This document shows positions 7,927 through 17,607 of a stretch of 64,000 nucleotides of DNA, in pieces. The DNA is from Alphaproteobacteria bacterium (GTDB lineage Bacteria > Pseudomonadota > Alphaproteobacteria > Sphingomonadales > Emcibacteraceae). Where the stretch lies: positions 1-64,000 of the forward strand of contig JAGREE010000010.1 in the NCBI GenBank assembly GCA_020446675.1, written 5' to 3'. Numbering within the stretch: position 1 is the stretch's first letter; every line of letters begins with the position of its first letter. The position numbers were made by a program, and so were the translations under genes. The notes beneath the pieces were generated by a model. That model did no database searches and was not told the DNA's origin. It saw only the letters and a list, made by a program, of their open reading frames with translations.

Positions 7927-9981
7927 TTACCAGATTCTTACCCGTTTTTCAGGCGGAATATATAGTTTGGAATCCGGCCCAATATCAAAGGCCTCATAAA
8001 AGGCATCAACATTGAATACCACCCCATTAATTCGGTATTGGTCCGGCGAATGCGGGTCTGTGGCAATCTGCTGAACCAGTGCTTCATCACGTATTTTTGA
8101 CTGAAAGGCCTGGGCCCAGCCAATAAAGAAACGCTGATCCCCTGTCAGTCCATCAATTACAGGTGCTTCTTTTCCTCCCAGTGATTTTTTATATGCCTTA
8201 TAGGCAATGCTCAGACCGCTAAGATCACCAATATTTTCACCAAGGGTATAAGTGCCGTTAACATGGTTTCCTTTTATCGGTTCAAAAGCGTCATACTGGG
8301 CAATCAGCCGATCAGTACGTTCTTTAAATTTAGCCCTGTCTTCATCAGTCCACCAGTTGTCGAGCTTACCGTCGCCATCATAACGACTGCCGCTGTCATC
8401 AAAGCCATGTCCGATTTCATGACCGATCACCCCACCAATTCCCCCATAATTGACGGCATCATCCGCCGCCATATTGAAAAATGGAGGCTGCAGAATTGCG
8501 GCCGGGAACACAATTTCATTCATTGTCGGATTATAATAGGCATTCACCGTCTGCGGATACATGCCCCATTCGGTACGGTCAATGGGACCACCTAATTTGG
8601 CCAATTCCCGGTTATGTACGGTTAAAGCCGACCGTTCAATATTACCCGCCAGATCTTCAGCACTAATATCCAGCATGGAATAATCTTTCCACTTATCAGG
8701 ATAGCCTATTTTCGGTGTAAATTTGGCAAGCTTTGCCAGCGCTTTCTGTTTTGTTTCCTCGCCCATCCAGTCCAGATTATTAATACTGTCACGATAGGCA
8801 TCAATCAGATTTTGAACAAGACCAACCATTCTTGCCTTGGCGTCCGGTTTGAAATGCTTGGATACATATACCTCTCCCACCACTTCACCAAGATTATTGC
8901 TGACGACGGCCGTTGCCCGCTGCCACATTGGCCTCTGTTTCTCCGTACCGCCGAGGGTTTTCCCGTAGAAATCAAAATTCTGCTGATCCATGGCTTCATT
9001 CAACCGGCTCGCCATATCATTGACAAGTGACCATTTTAAATAATCTTTCCAGTGATCAAGACTTTCACTGAGCAACAATGAATTGATCCCTTCCAGAAAG
9101 CTCGGTTGATTAACGATAATTTCGGAGATATCAGGCACACCAGTTATTTTAAGATAGGCGTCCACATCCAAATTGGAAAGGAGCGTTTTAAAATCGGCAA
9201 TCTGATATTTATTATACCGTTTTATACTATCCCTGTTATCTTCTTTCTTCCATTGGTCACCGGCAATTTTTGTTTCAAGATCTACTGCAACTTTTGCTAC
9301 TTCTGCTGCATTGTCAATTCCGGCCAGAGTGAGCATCTTTTCTACATGTTCAAGATATTTTTGCCTGATCTCTACCGATCTATCGTCATCTTTGAAATAA
9401 TATTCCCGGTCCGGAAGGCCGATACCAGACTGATAAACATGAAGTGCATAAGCGGTCGGAATTTTGGCATCAACATCAACATATAATGCCAGTGGTGTAT
9501 TGAATGAATATTTCCCGGCGACAGCAAAATACTCCGACAAGCCTTTTAAGTCAGAAATTGCATTTATGTCATCCATACGGGCGTTAAGCGGTGTAATGCC
9601 CAAAGCATTTCTTTTTTCCATATCCATGTAGGATTTATAAAGATCGCCGACTTTCTGCTCATTGGTGCCTTTGGCCGCTCCTGCTGCAGAGGCTTCCTCA
9701 ATGATTGCGCGCACATCGGCATCTGCACCATCTCGCAATTTATCAAAAGAACCAAAGCGCCTTTTATCAGCTGGAATTTCCGTTCTTTTTACCCAGCCGC
9801 CATTGACATAAAGATTAAAATCATCGCCGGGTTTTACGCTGGGATCCATATCATCAAAGTTAATACCGGAAATTTTTGTGCCTTCGTTTCCTTGCGCTTT
9901 TTGATTTGTCGATGCTGAATTATCACAAGCTGAAATTAAAATGGCCAGAATGACTATACTTACGTATTTGATCTTATTCAT
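7927..9981 (-). CDS. M13 family metallopeptidase (PepO/neprilysin-like), lipoprotein
   Basis: Zinc endopeptidase of 684 residues, a usual M13 length. The N-terminus is a lipoprotein signal with a LISAC lipobox, so the enzyme is lipid-anchored in the envelope. The large N-terminal M13 domain is followed by the catalytic domain: NAYYNPTMNEIVFP, the zinc motif HEIGH in GHEIGHGFDD, and the third-ligand motif ENIGDLSG. It ends in RVRIW, matching the conserved terminal tryptophan. AGGAT precedes the ATG. It is monocistronic and convergent with the YHS gene. It probably degrades peptides in the periplasm. Confidence 0.93.
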   Translation of the reverse strand: MNKIKYVSIVILAILISACDNSASTNQKAQGNEGTKISGINFDDMDPSVKPGDDFNLYVNGGWVKRTEIPADKRRFGSFDKLRDGADADVRAIIEEASAAGAAKGTNEQKVGDLYKSYMDMEKRNALGITPLNARMDDINAISDLKGLSEYFAVAGKYSFNTPLALYVDVDAKIPTAYALHVYQSGIGLPDREYYFKDDDRSVEIRQKYLEHVEKMLTLAGIDNAAEVAKVAVDLETKIAGDQWKKEDNRDSIKRYNKYQIADFKTLLSNLDVDAYLKITGVPDISEIIVNQPSFLEGINSLLLSESLDHWKDYLKWSLVNDMASRLNEAMDQQNFDFYGKTLGGTEKQRPMWQRATAVVSNNLGEVVGEVYVSKHFKPDAKARMVGLVQNLIDAYRDSINNLDWMGEETKQKALAKLAKFTPKIGYPDKWKDYSMLDISAEDLAGNIERSALTVHNRELAKLGGPIDRTEWGMYPQTVNAYYNPTMNEIVFPAAILQPPFFNMAADDAVNYGGIGGVIGHEIGHGFDDSGSRYDGDGKLDNWWTDEDRAKFKERTDRLIAQYDAFEPIKGNHVNGTYTLGENIGDLSGLSIAYKAYKKSLGGKEAPVIDGLTGDQRFFIGWAQAFQSKIRDEALVQQIATDPHSPDQYRINGVVFNVDAFYEAFDIGPDSKLYIPPEKRVRIW

Positions 9982-10105
9982 GTTAAATCCTGTCCGAATA
10001 TGCCTATCTTATATATTAATGCGCGTAATTTTGTAATATTTTTCTCTGTATAACAAGATATATTCTCTTAATAATTGGTCAAAAAAAATTAATGTAAAAA
10101 AAAGC

Positions 10106-10134
10106 TTGAACACATAAGATTATAATGTTATGTT
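10106..10134 (+). promoter_or_regulatory. Putative promoter of the methyltransferase gene at 10304
   Basis: TTGAAC, 17-base spacer, TATGTT. This predicts a leader of about 160 bases before the ATG at 10304, unusually long for this window. The 322-base gap 9982-10303 otherwise holds AT-rich DNA, the hairpin at 10191-10224 and a 23-codon reading frame at 10162-10233 with no ribosome binding site. Confidence 0.4.
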
Positions 10135-10190
10135 ATATCGTCTCTTAAAAAGATTGTGTTGATGGAGACCTTAATAACTTCCCCCTCTCT

Positions 10191-10224
10191 TTTCGGCTCG
10201 CTTACTCCCGTAAGTGGGCCGAAA
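10191..10224 (+). ncRNA. Strong hairpin in the 5' leader of the methyltransferase gene
   Basis: TTTCGGC pairs perfectly with GCCGAAA, and within it CGCTTAC pairs with GTAAGTG (one G-U) around a TCCC loop, with one unpaired base on each side. It stands out in AT-rich DNA. It is not followed by a T run, so it is a poor terminator; a leader regulatory element or small RNA is possible. No known riboswitch family was recognised. Confidence 0.45.
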
Positions 10225-10303
10225 TATTTATGACCATAATATATTGGCAACTATAATTAATCCGCTATAATTTCATTTGATAATTTTCTAATGGAATCCA
10301 TTA

Positions 10304-11068
10304 ATGTTTCAGGATGTAGTGGACTTAAACACATTTTATAGCTCTCCTCTGGGTAAGATTACGACACGACTGATCCGTAATCAAATTCGCTCTCTTTGGC
10401 CTTCCGTCAAAGGAATGGATATTATGGGGCTTGGATATGCCGTACCTTATTTAGAACCATTTCGAGATGAAGCAAATCATATTGCGGCCATTATGCCAAC
10501 TTTGCAGGGCGTAATGCGCTGGCCTCGTTTTAGGGAAAATATCAAAGACGAATATGGTCGCTATCAGGGAAATCTTGCTGCACTGGCAAGAGAAACCGAT
10601 CTGCCGATCAAGGAGGCAAGTATGGATCGGGTTATTATGGTTCACTGTTTAGAACATACTGACCATAGCAAGCAATTGCTGCGTGAAATATGGCGAAGCC
10701 TGGCCCCCGGTGGCAAAATCCTTATTATCGTTCCCAGCCGCCTTGGTCCATGGTGTCGTTCTGAAGCAACTCCTTTTGGCCATGGTATTCCATTCTCAAC
10801 TGAACAGATTAAAAAAATTCTGATCAATAACATGCTGACCCCGACCAGATGGACATCTGCATTATTTCTGCCCCCTTTCAAAAGCAGAACCATGTTAATG
10901 GCATTAGCAACACTTGAATCCACTGGACAAAGGTGGTGGAGTCAATTTGCCGGCGTCCTTATTATCGAAGCAGAAAAGCAGATATATGCCGCCAATACGA
11001 AACAGTCTCAGAAACAGGTCGTCGCTCAGCCCGCCATGGTCGGCTCCCCCATGTCACATCATGAATAA
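10304..11068 (+). CDS. Class I SAM-dependent methyltransferase family protein
   Basis: Protein of 254 residues with a Rossmann-type methyltransferase fold. Motif I is atypical (MDIMGLGYAVPYL rather than the usual DxGxG), while the later motifs DRVIMVHCLEHT and LAPGGKILIIVPS are canonical. It converges on metW with a 3-base gap, a neighbour often seen in Alphaproteobacteria. The substrate is unknown. The degenerate motif I leaves open whether it binds SAM normally. The start is the first ATG in frame; its ribosome binding site is weak. Confidence 0.8.
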   Translation: MFQDVVDLNTFYSSPLGKITTRLIRNQIRSLWPSVKGMDIMGLGYAVPYLEPFRDEANHIAAIMPTLQGVMRWPRFRENIKDEYGRYQGNLAALARETDLPIKEASMDRVIMVHCLEHTDHSKQLLREIWRSLAPGGKILIIVPSRLGPWCRSEATPFGHGIPFSTEQIKKILINNMLTPTRWTSALFLPPFKSRTMLMALATLESTGQRWWSQFAGVLIIEAEKQIYAANTKQSQKQVVAQPAMVGSPMSHHE

Positions 11069-11071
11069 GGG

Positions 11072-11704
11072 CTAGTTACGGGCTAAAACATATAATCCCT
11101 GTGTCCCGAACAGGTTTGCCAGCATCATATATTTGATTGACATTTTACTGCCAGAGCTGTCCACTGCCATGCCTTTTTCAATTTTAATGTTCAGCTCACC
11201 GCACAGATCGACAAAATCACGGATCGTGCAAAAATGAATATTTGGAGTGCGATACCAGGGCCGATCAAGCGATTTGGTGACCGGCATTTTCCCTTTTAAC
11301 ATTAAATGTAACCTTACGCGCCAATAGCCAAAATTTGGAAAGGAGACAACGGCCCTTTTTCCAACCCTGAGAAGTTCTTCCAGAATTTTATCCGGGCGGT
11401 CCATCGCCTGTAATGTCTGGCTTAAGATGACATAATCAAAACTGTCATCAGGAAAATGCTTTATTTCCTCTTCTGCATTTCCCTGAATGACTGAAAGTCC
11501 TTTTGCTACACTCTCTTTAACGCCTTCCGGGCTGAGTTCTATACCGCGGGCATCAACTTTCTTTTCTTTGCGCAAGTAATCAAGAAGCTCGCCATCACCA
11601 CAGCCAACATCAAGTACCCGGGCACCTTCCGGGATCATATTTGCAATTAGCAACAGATCAATACGTATATCCGACTCGCGATGATTATTGTGATCAATAT
11701 CCAT
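11072..11704 (-). CDS. metW: MetW methionine biosynthesis protein
   Basis: Methyltransferase-like protein (210 residues) that accompanies MetX and is known to activate or stabilise homoserine acetyltransferase in several Proteobacteria. Motif I is VLDVGCGDGELL; further MetW landmarks are VILSQTLQAMDRP, VSFPNFGYWRVR, the RPWYRTPNIHFCTI stretch and the terminal LFGTQGLYVL. Its ATG overlaps the metX stop by one base (TAATG), showing strict coupling. Confidence 0.94.
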   Translation of the reverse strand: MDIDHNNHRESDIRIDLLLIANMIPEGARVLDVGCGDGELLDYLRKEKKVDARGIELSPEGVKESVAKGLSVIQGNAEEEIKHFPDDSFDYVILSQTLQAMDRPDKILEELLRVGKRAVVSFPNFGYWRVRLHLMLKGKMPVTKSLDRPWYRTPNIHFCTIRDFVDLCGELNIKIEKGMAVDSSGSKMSIKYMMLANLFGTQGLYVLARN

Positions 11705-12852
11705 TATGTACCTTCCGAATCTGCTGCCAGAAAGCCTTCAATGATATTGAACATTTCAGGACAATCGAGCAAAAAGCTGTCATGCCCTTTATCCATATCG
11801 ATTTCTACAAAGCTAACCTGTGCACCTGCTGCGTTGAGTGCACGCACCAATTCGCGATTTTCCTGAGTTGTATATAACCAGTCTGAGGTAAAGGAAATAA
11901 TGCAAAATCTGACCGCTGTACCTTCAAAAGCTTTCGTTAAACTGCCGCCAAATCGGGCCGAAATATCATAATAATCCGTCGCTCTGGTAATATATAGATA
12001 GCTGTTGGCATCAAAACGATCCACAAAAGATATGCCCTGATAGCGCAGATAGCTTTCTACCTGAAAATCTGCATCAAAACCGAATGTCAGTTTTTCACGG
12101 TCCTGTAAGTTTCTGCCAAATTTTGACATAAGACTTCGTTCAGACATATAAGTGATATGGGCCGCCATTCTCGCTACAGATAGGCCAGCATGTGGGCGGG
12201 TTTCCTTTTCATAATATCGACCGCTCTGCCAGTTCGGATCAGCCATTATCGCCTGCCGCCCCACTTCATGAAACGCAATATTCTGTGCCGAATGTCGCCA
12301 GGTAGACGCAATTGGAATTGCCGTTTTAACCCTCTCTCCATGATCAACTGCCCAGTGGAGCACCTGCATTCCTCCCATTGAGCCACCGATTACAGAATAG
12401 AGCTTATCAATACCAAAATGGTCAATCAGTCGAACCTGCGCAGAAACCATATCAGCGATGGTAATAACAGGAAAATCAAGCCCGTATGGTTTGTTGGTCG
12501 CTGGATTTATTTCCATTGGACCACTGCTACCCGAACAGGACCCAAGAACATTTGTACAGATGACAAAAAATTTATTGGTATCAATCGGCAGTCCCGGACC
12601 TATCACTTTGGGCCACCAGCCTTCCTTGCCGGTAAGGGGGTTTTTACCTCGAGCATATTGATCCCCCGTCAGGGCGTGACAAACCAGAATAGCATTTGAC
12701 TTATCTTTGTTCAGAACACCCCAGCTTTTATAAGCCACTTTAAATGGGGATAAAAATTCACCGGACGAAAGCAATAGAGGATCATTTTCACCCAGTGTAA
12801 CCACTTCGGCGAAACCTTCATCAACCTGAATTTGTTGTTTTTCTGTGTCCAT
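11704..12852 (-). CDS. metX: Homoserine O-acetyltransferase (MetX)
   Basis: Alpha/beta-hydrolase enzyme (382 residues) that acylates L-homoserine, the first committed step of methionine synthesis. The nucleophile elbow is GGSMGGM; oxyanion and substrate motifs are [18 protein letters not shown] and SGSSGP; the catalytic His is in [10 protein letters not shown]. Whether the donor is acetyl- or succinyl-CoA cannot be settled by eye. The ATG has AGGATC close upstream and a sigma70-like promoter 36 bases away. No SAM-II riboswitch was recognised in the short leader. Confidence 0.93.
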   Translation of the reverse strand: MDTEKQQIQVDEGFAEVVTLGENDPLLLSSGEFLSPFKVAYKSWGVLNKDKSNAILVCHALTGDQYARGKNPLTGKEGWWPKVIGPGLPIDTNKFFVICTNVLGSCSGSSGPMEINPATNKPYGLDFPVITIADMVSAQVRLIDHFGIDKLYSVIGGSMGGMQVLHWAVDHGERVKTAIPIASTWRHSAQNIAFHEVGRQAIMADPNWQSGRYYEKETRPHAGLSVARMAAHITYMSERSLMSKFGRNLQDREKLTFGFDADFQVESYLRYQGISFVDRFDANSYLYITRATDYYDISARFGGSLTKAFEGTAVRFCIISFTSDWLYTTQENRELVRALNAAGAQVSFVEIDMDKGHDSFLLDCPEMFNIIEGFLAADSEGT

Positions 12853-12887
12853 GATCCTGGTCTTGTTAAATTAATTATGCTTCTAGT

Positions 12888-12915
12888 TTTCTACTGCAGC
12901 ACAAATGTAAGTCAA
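12888..12915 (-). promoter_or_regulatory. Putative sigma70 promoter of metXW
   Basis: On the minus strand TTGACT, 16-base spacer, TAGAAA, giving a leader of about 30 bases. Further upstream TTTACGT occurs at 12922-12928 and again, as the palindrome TTTACGTAAA, at 12952-12961; these may be operator sites shared with the divergent hisC. Confidence 0.5.
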
Positions 12916-13042
12916 CCGTTCTTTACGTCGAGACAGCAATTTTGGCCTTTATTTACGTAAAAACGAAAATTTTTAGTGGTTTAATTGCTCAGTAACGTGT
13001 AGATCAAAACAGGAAATTAACAAAAAAAGTCCAAGGTTTAAA

Positions 13043-14131
13043 ATGAGCGGTCCTAAAACACATAGCTGGATAGATGATCTTGAAATTTATATTGCTGGTA
13101 AGGCAAAAGTCGATGATGTCAAGAATATCCATAAACTATCCGCGAATGAAAGCGCGTTAGGCCCAAGTCCTATGGCTATGGAAGCCTATCGAAATGCGGC
13201 AAGTGAACTCCACCGCTATCCTGATCCCGCCTATTATGATCTGCGAAAAGCTCTGGCACAAAAACATACTATTAATGCTGAGAATATTGTCTGCGGTGTT
13301 GGTTCGGATGAAATTCTGAAACTGGCCTGCCGCGCCTATCTGTCACCGGGTGATCATGCACTTTATGTGGCACATAGTTTTTCAATGTATCCCATTGCAA
13401 TAAAAGCAATGGGCGCAAAAGCTATAGAGGTAGAAGATAAAGACTATAAGGCGGATGTAGACAATATTCTGGAAGCCCTTACCGATAAAACCCGGATCAT
13501 TTTTATAGCAAACCCAAATAATCCGACCGGAACCTATTTGCCAAGGTCTGAAATTGAGCGGTTATGGAAAAATATCCCAAGTAATATCCTGTTGGTGCTT
13601 GACGCGGCTTATGCCGAGTTTGTCTGTGCCGATGATTATGATGCCGGAATTGACCTTGTCGAAAAGTCTGAAAATATTCTAATGACCCGAACTTTTTCAA
13701 AATTATATGGTCTTGCCGCTTTACGCCTGGGATGGGGGTATACCAATGCAAAAATTGCAGAAACTCTTAACAAACTTCGGGACCCGTTTAACGTTCCCAG
13801 CAGCGCACAAATTGCCGGAATTGCTGCCCTGAACGATACTGAATTTGAAACAAAAGCAATTGCCTTTAACAAAAAATGGCGTGATTGGCTTTCTGCTGAG
13901 ATTTCATCACTGGGACTTCATGTTATACCAAGTGCCACAAATTTCATCCTTTTCAGGTTTGATGACAATGTAAAATCTGCTGCAGCTGCAAATGATTATT
14001 TAATGAAGCATGGCTATATTTTAAGATATTATAAAGGTCAGGGCCTGGAAAAATTTCTAAGGTTGACTGTCGGCACCGAAGAAGAGAACAGAGAAATAAT
14101 AAACTTGCTTAGAAAATTTCTGGAAAAATAA
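13043..14131 (+). CDS. hisC: Histidinol-phosphate / aromatic aminotransferase
   Basis: PLP-dependent class I/II aminotransferase (362 residues) that makes histidinol phosphate and, in this genomic context, probably also transaminates aromatic precursors. Motifs are KLSANESALGPSP, GVGSDEIL, NPNNPTGT, DAAYAEF and the PLP lysine in TFSKLYGLAALRLGW. The stop codon directly abuts the tyrC ATG. The pairing with a prephenate dehydrogenase, away from other his genes, supports a dual role; this is inference from context. Confidence 0.92.
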   Translation: MSGPKTHSWIDDLEIYIAGKAKVDDVKNIHKLSANESALGPSPMAMEAYRNAASELHRYPDPAYYDLRKALAQKHTINAENIVCGVGSDEILKLACRAYLSPGDHALYVAHSFSMYPIAIKAMGAKAIEVEDKDYKADVDNILEALTDKTRIIFIANPNNPTGTYLPRSEIERLWKNIPSNILLVLDAAYAEFVCADDYDAGIDLVEKSENILMTRTFSKLYGLAALRLGWGYTNAKIAETLNKLRDPFNVPSSAQIAGIAALNDTEFETKAIAFNKKWRDWLSAEISSLGLHVIPSATNFILFRFDDNVKSAAAANDYLMKHGYILRYYKGQGLEKFLRLTVGTEEENREIINLLRKFLEK

Positions 14132-15046
14132 ATGGCGTTATTCGATAAAATCGCAATCATCGGACTGGGGCTTATCGGCTCATCAATTGCCCGCGGAATA
14201 AAAGATAAGAAGCTGGCTGATGTCCTTTCCGGTTACGACATAAATCCCGATTATCAGAACACGATTAAAGAGCTTTGCCTTGTCGATGATCTTTGCACAA
14301 AAATTGGGGATGCTGTAAAAGACGCCGATTTGATCATTCTTGCTACACCTGTTGGGACTTATAGTGAAATTGGCAAGGAAATTAAGTCTTACCTGAAGGA
14401 AGGCGCCATACTGTCAGATGTCGGTAGTGTAAAAGCCGCCGTTTTTGAAATGCTTGGACCCAGCACACCGGAAAATGTGCATCTTATCCCGGCTCACCCG
14501 GTTGCAGGTACAGAGCAATCAGGCCCGGAATCCGGCTTTTCTAGCCTGTTCCAGGATCGTTGGGCCATTATTACTCCGCTTGATGATGCTGATCAGAATG
14601 CTGTCGATAAACTTTCCAAATTCTGGCAGGGACTTGGCAGCAATGTTGAAATTATGAATGCCACCCATCATGACAAGGTCCTGGCCATTACCAGTCATGT
14701 CCCCCATTTAATCGCCTATAACATTGTAGGAACCGCACGGGATCTGGAAGAGGTCACAAAATCGGAAGTAATTAAATTTTCAGCCGGTGGTTTTCGTGAC
14801 TTTACAAGAATAGCCGCTTCAAACCCGACGATGTGGCGTGACGTGTTTTTGAATAATAAGGAAGCCGTTCTGGAAATGCTTGGCCGTTTTAGCGAAGATC
14901 TGACAGCGCTTCAACGCGCAATCAGGTGGGGGGACGGCGATACACTTTATGATATGTTTGTAAAAACCCGCCGCATCAGAAGACAGATTATAGACGCCGG
15001 CCAGGATGAGGATGTTGCCGATTTTGGTCGTAAACACGACAAATAA
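14132..15046 (+). CDS. tyrC: Prephenate/arogenate dehydrogenase family protein
   Basis: TyrA-family NAD(P)-dependent dehydrogenase (304 residues) for tyrosine synthesis. The dinucleotide motif is IIGLGLIGSSIARG; active-site signatures are ILATPVGTY, SDVGSVKAAV, HPVAGTEQSGPESG and the ITSHVPHLIAYN helix. No chorismate mutase or ACT domain is present. It immediately follows hisC and ends 2 bases from the convergent DUF2125 gene. Substrate preference for prephenate versus arogenate cannot be read from the sequence. Confidence 0.93.
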   Translation: MALFDKIAIIGLGLIGSSIARGIKDKKLADVLSGYDINPDYQNTIKELCLVDDLCTKIGDAVKDADLIILATPVGTYSEIGKEIKSYLKEGAILSDVGSVKAAVFEMLGPSTPENVHLIPAHPVAGTEQSGPESGFSSLFQDRWAIITPLDDADQNAVDKLSKFWQGLGSNVEIMNATHHDKVLAITSHVPHLIAYNIVGTARDLEEVTKSEVIKFSAGGFRDFTRIAASNPTMWRDVFLNNKEAVLEMLGRFSEDLTALQRAIRWGDGDTLYDMFVKTRRIRRQIIDAGQDEDVADFGRKHDK

Positions 15047-15048
15047 TA

Positions 15049-16092
15049 TCACTCTACAACGGCAGGTAATTCCATCAATTGAATGGGGCCAAGATAAAGC
15101 AATCCGTTCTGCATACTGATTGAAAGTGGAACTTCACCCGAAAGACTGTCATTTTGCGCCTGTCCTTTAAGTATTAGGCGGGCTGTTTCAGGCAGCGTCA
15201 TATTTTTTGACAACTGTTCAAGCATTTTGCCCATTCCAACCACTTTTGCATCAAAGGCCCCAAGCGGTTTTAAATTTTCATCTAGAGTGACATCCCCGCT
15301 TAATGACAGGTTACTTTGCGGTGTTCCATACTCAAAACTGCTAATACTGACTGTTCCACCTTCATCACGCCACTTTGACAGTCCCCTTACCGAATAATCC
15401 GGCTGCTCATTGGCATGGAGCATTGCTTCAATTTTAAAATTATCCGCTTTTTCGCCCAATAAACTGTTAGCAAATTCCCTTATTAATACATTTTGTGCTT
15501 TGAAATAAACAGCTCTGTTTACGGGAAGATCGTAACTTTCAAGGGCCTGAGGTTGTCCTGTTGACCGGCGCAGGTGGATTTGTGCTTTTTCCATTACAGA
15601 AATTTCTGCCGGTTCTGCCTCTACACCATGATACCAGCTTATTTTTTCAGCAACCGTTGACAGATTATTCAAATCCATCGTTTCAGGATCCAGAATGACT
15701 GAAGTTTTGACATCATCAAACGTGACATTCAAATCAGGATCATCTAAAGGTCCCTGAGTAACATCAAAATATTTGGTAACTAAAATAGCATGCTTAGGAT
15801 CCCAAGGCTGAAATATAACCGCAATTTCCGGCACGTCTATTGAAAGCGGCTGGACTCCAACGCGTCCTGCCGGCACCACAGCATTTAAGGATGATACTTC
15901 AATGATAATTTTATAGGGAAACCCTGACACTTTTACGTCCCCTACAAAAATTTTGGCACCACCTAGTCGCTTCTCACTATTTTCCACCCAGTCAAGAGTC
16001 GTGCTTTTAGCCTGACCCGCCAGGTGAAACCAGAAATAACTGTAGCCCGCAATTATGATTAAAACAGACGCAACAATCAGTTTAAAACGCAT
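15049..16092 (-). CDS. DUF2125 family protein
   Basis: Protein of 347 residues with a single N-terminal hydrophobic segment (about residues 5-22) followed by a long, beta-rich and probably periplasmic domain. VKVSGFPYKI near residue 55 and the repeated beta-strand spacing are typical of DUF2125, a family of unknown function common in Alphaproteobacteria and often next to tyrC, as here. The ATG is followed by FKLIVASVL. The adjacency to aromatic amino-acid genes is not explained by any known activity. Confidence 0.8.
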   Translation of the reverse strand: MRFKLIVASVLIIIAGYSYFWFHLAGQAKSTTLDWVENSEKRLGGAKIFVGDVKVSGFPYKIIIEVSSLNAVVPAGRVGVQPLSIDVPEIAVIFQPWDPKHAILVTKYFDVTQGPLDDPDLNVTFDDVKTSVILDPETMDLNNLSTVAEKISWYHGVEAEPAEISVMEKAQIHLRRSTGQPQALESYDLPVNRAVYFKAQNVLIREFANSLLGEKADNFKIEAMLHANEQPDYSVRGLSKWRDEGGTVSISSFEYGTPQSNLSLSGDVTLDENLKPLGAFDAKVVGMGKMLEQLSKNMTLPETARLILKGQAQNDSLSGEVPLSISMQNGLLYLGPIQLMELPAVVE

Positions 16093-16164
16093 TTCGCCTA
16101 TCCTTATTTTAAAGTAGCGCTCGGCAACGCGGATTTATTTTATTCAACCTTTTTTTGATCCCTA

Positions 16165-16833
16165 TCAGAACCGATAATTTAAACCAACCGAAATTACAGG
16201 ATAATATCTTAAATATTTAATTTCATCTGTATCTCTGAAATCCTGTTCGGCCTGTGCAATATCCGCCTGTAGTGTCGGATCATTTGAAAGAAGGCCGCCA
16301 GTCGAATTTATATCAAGTCTTGGCTTACCGGCAAAAACAACGCCAAGATCAACCATGAATGACCAGTCATTATCATCGGCAAGCGGATTACCCCATCCAA
16401 TACCAACATAAGGCGCAACAGATGTAAAATCCACCTTTGCTGTAAGTGTACCCACTTCAGTGCTTGTATAGGTGTTATCACCAATATCATATGTATTACT
16501 TGGCAGCGAAGTACCGGTCAGCCCGTTTTCATTAACAAAAGCACCCGCAGTAATTCGAAAAGAACTGTCTGTAATAAACCAGTCAGCAAATGCCGTATAG
16601 CTGTTTAACTTAAGATCCATGTCATAATCATTATCCTCGACATTAATCTGGCGGCTCAGTTTGAAATAGTTCGCTCCAAATCGCAAATTTACATTTTCCA
16701 CCGCTTCCATTGTAAGCTCGACACCAGCGCCCAAAGTACCCACTTTTAACCCAAGCGCAGCATCACCCGGGGCCGCATGCGCCGACTGAAAAATACCGCA
16801 AATGAACATTATTGATGTTATTAAATATTTCAT
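16165..16833 (-). CDS. Outer membrane beta-barrel protein
   Basis: Signal peptide ending at SAHA/APG, then about 200 residues of alternating hydrophobic and polar strands. The protein ends in SVGLNYRF with a terminal phenylalanine, the signal for BAM-dependent insertion. There is no OmpA domain. Size (222 residues) and the strand pattern suggest a small eight- to ten-stranded barrel. Its ligand and function are unknown. It lies downstream of plsC with a 19-base gap and may be read from the envelope gene run that starts at ftsE. Confidence 0.72.
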   Translation of the reverse strand: MKYLITSIMFICGIFQSAHAAPGDAALGLKVGTLGAGVELTMEAVENVNLRFGANYFKLSRQINVEDNDYDMDLKLNSYTAFADWFITDSSFRITAGAFVNENGLTGTSLPSNTYDIGDNTYTSTEVGTLTAKVDFTSVAPYVGIGWGNPLADDNDWSFMVDLGVVFAGKPRLDINSTGGLLSNDPTLQADIAQAEQDFRDTDEIKYLRYYPVISVGLNYRF

Positions 16834-16852
16834 AATTTCCTACCTATTAAAA

Positions 16853-17584
16853 TTATTGTTCAATTTTCTGAATATCAGAATTTTCCAGAAGGGCCAAACT
16901 GGCCGCTTCTATTTTATTTTCAAGCGCAGCCATAAAACTATCTTTATCCATTCCCGGCTCAATAGGGCTAAGAAACTCAAAAACAATCACCCCACCCGGA
17001 ACCAGATGACCTTTCTTAGGCCAATATACGCCCGAATTCAGGGCAACCGGGATAACCGCATGTTGAGTATGTTTATATATACCAAATATGCCTGGTTGAT
17101 ATTCAACTTTTTGTCCGGGCAGACTTCTTGAGCCTTCCGGGAAGATAATGAGCTGCCGGTCTTCAGAAATTGACTGTGCAGAATCCTGCATCAGTTTTTT
17201 CAAGGCTCTAAGCCCACCTTCACGATCTACGGGGATCATCCCAGTGTTTAAACAAAACCGGCCATAAAGAGGTATTTTAAGAAGCTCCTTCTTCATGACA
17301 AAAGCCGGATGACTAACCACAGTATGCATTACAAATGTATCAAATGATGATTGATGCTTCATGGCAATAAGCGCACCACCATGGGGAATATTTTCAACCC
17401 CTCTGACCTCTAGACGAATATTCATGATCAGTCGCAAAATAACCCGCACACCCCTTGACCATATTCCCTGAAATGCGATCAGGCCATTTCGTGGCATCCA
17501 GAATAACGGAAGATAAAGGATGCAAAATAATGCCGTCCATCCATAAAACACCCCTTTAAAAATACCGGATCTAACTGCGATCAA
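16853..17584 (-). CDS. plsC: 1-acyl-sn-glycerol-3-phosphate acyltransferase
   Basis: Lysophosphatidic acid acyltransferase (243 residues) of phospholipid synthesis at the inner membrane. An N-terminal membrane segment precedes the catalytic HQSSFD motif (HX4D) and the glycerol-phosphate motif FPEGSRS. The start codon is TTG with AGGAG 8 bases upstream; no ATG is available before the N-terminal hydrophobic segment. It follows the DUF218 gene by 23 bases. Confidence 0.92.
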   Translation of the reverse strand: MIAVRSGIFKGVFYGWTALFCILYLPLFWMPRNGLIAFQGIWSRGVRVILRLIMNIRLEVRGVENIPHGGALIAMKHQSSFDTFVMHTVVSHPAFVMKKELLKIPLYGRFCLNTGMIPVDREGGLRALKKLMQDSAQSISEDRQLIIFPEGSRSLPGQKVEYQPGIFGIYKHTQHAVIPVALNSGVYWPKKGHLVPGGVIVFEFLSPIEPGMDKDSFMAALENKIEAASLALLENSDIQKIEQ

Positions 17585-17607
17585 TTATCGATCTCCTGCC
17601 TTTGTCA

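Noticed and set aside
12853..13042. SAM-II riboswitch before metX
   Set aside because: Searched by eye for the pseudoknot and conserved core; nothing convincing, and the predicted leader is only about 30 bases.
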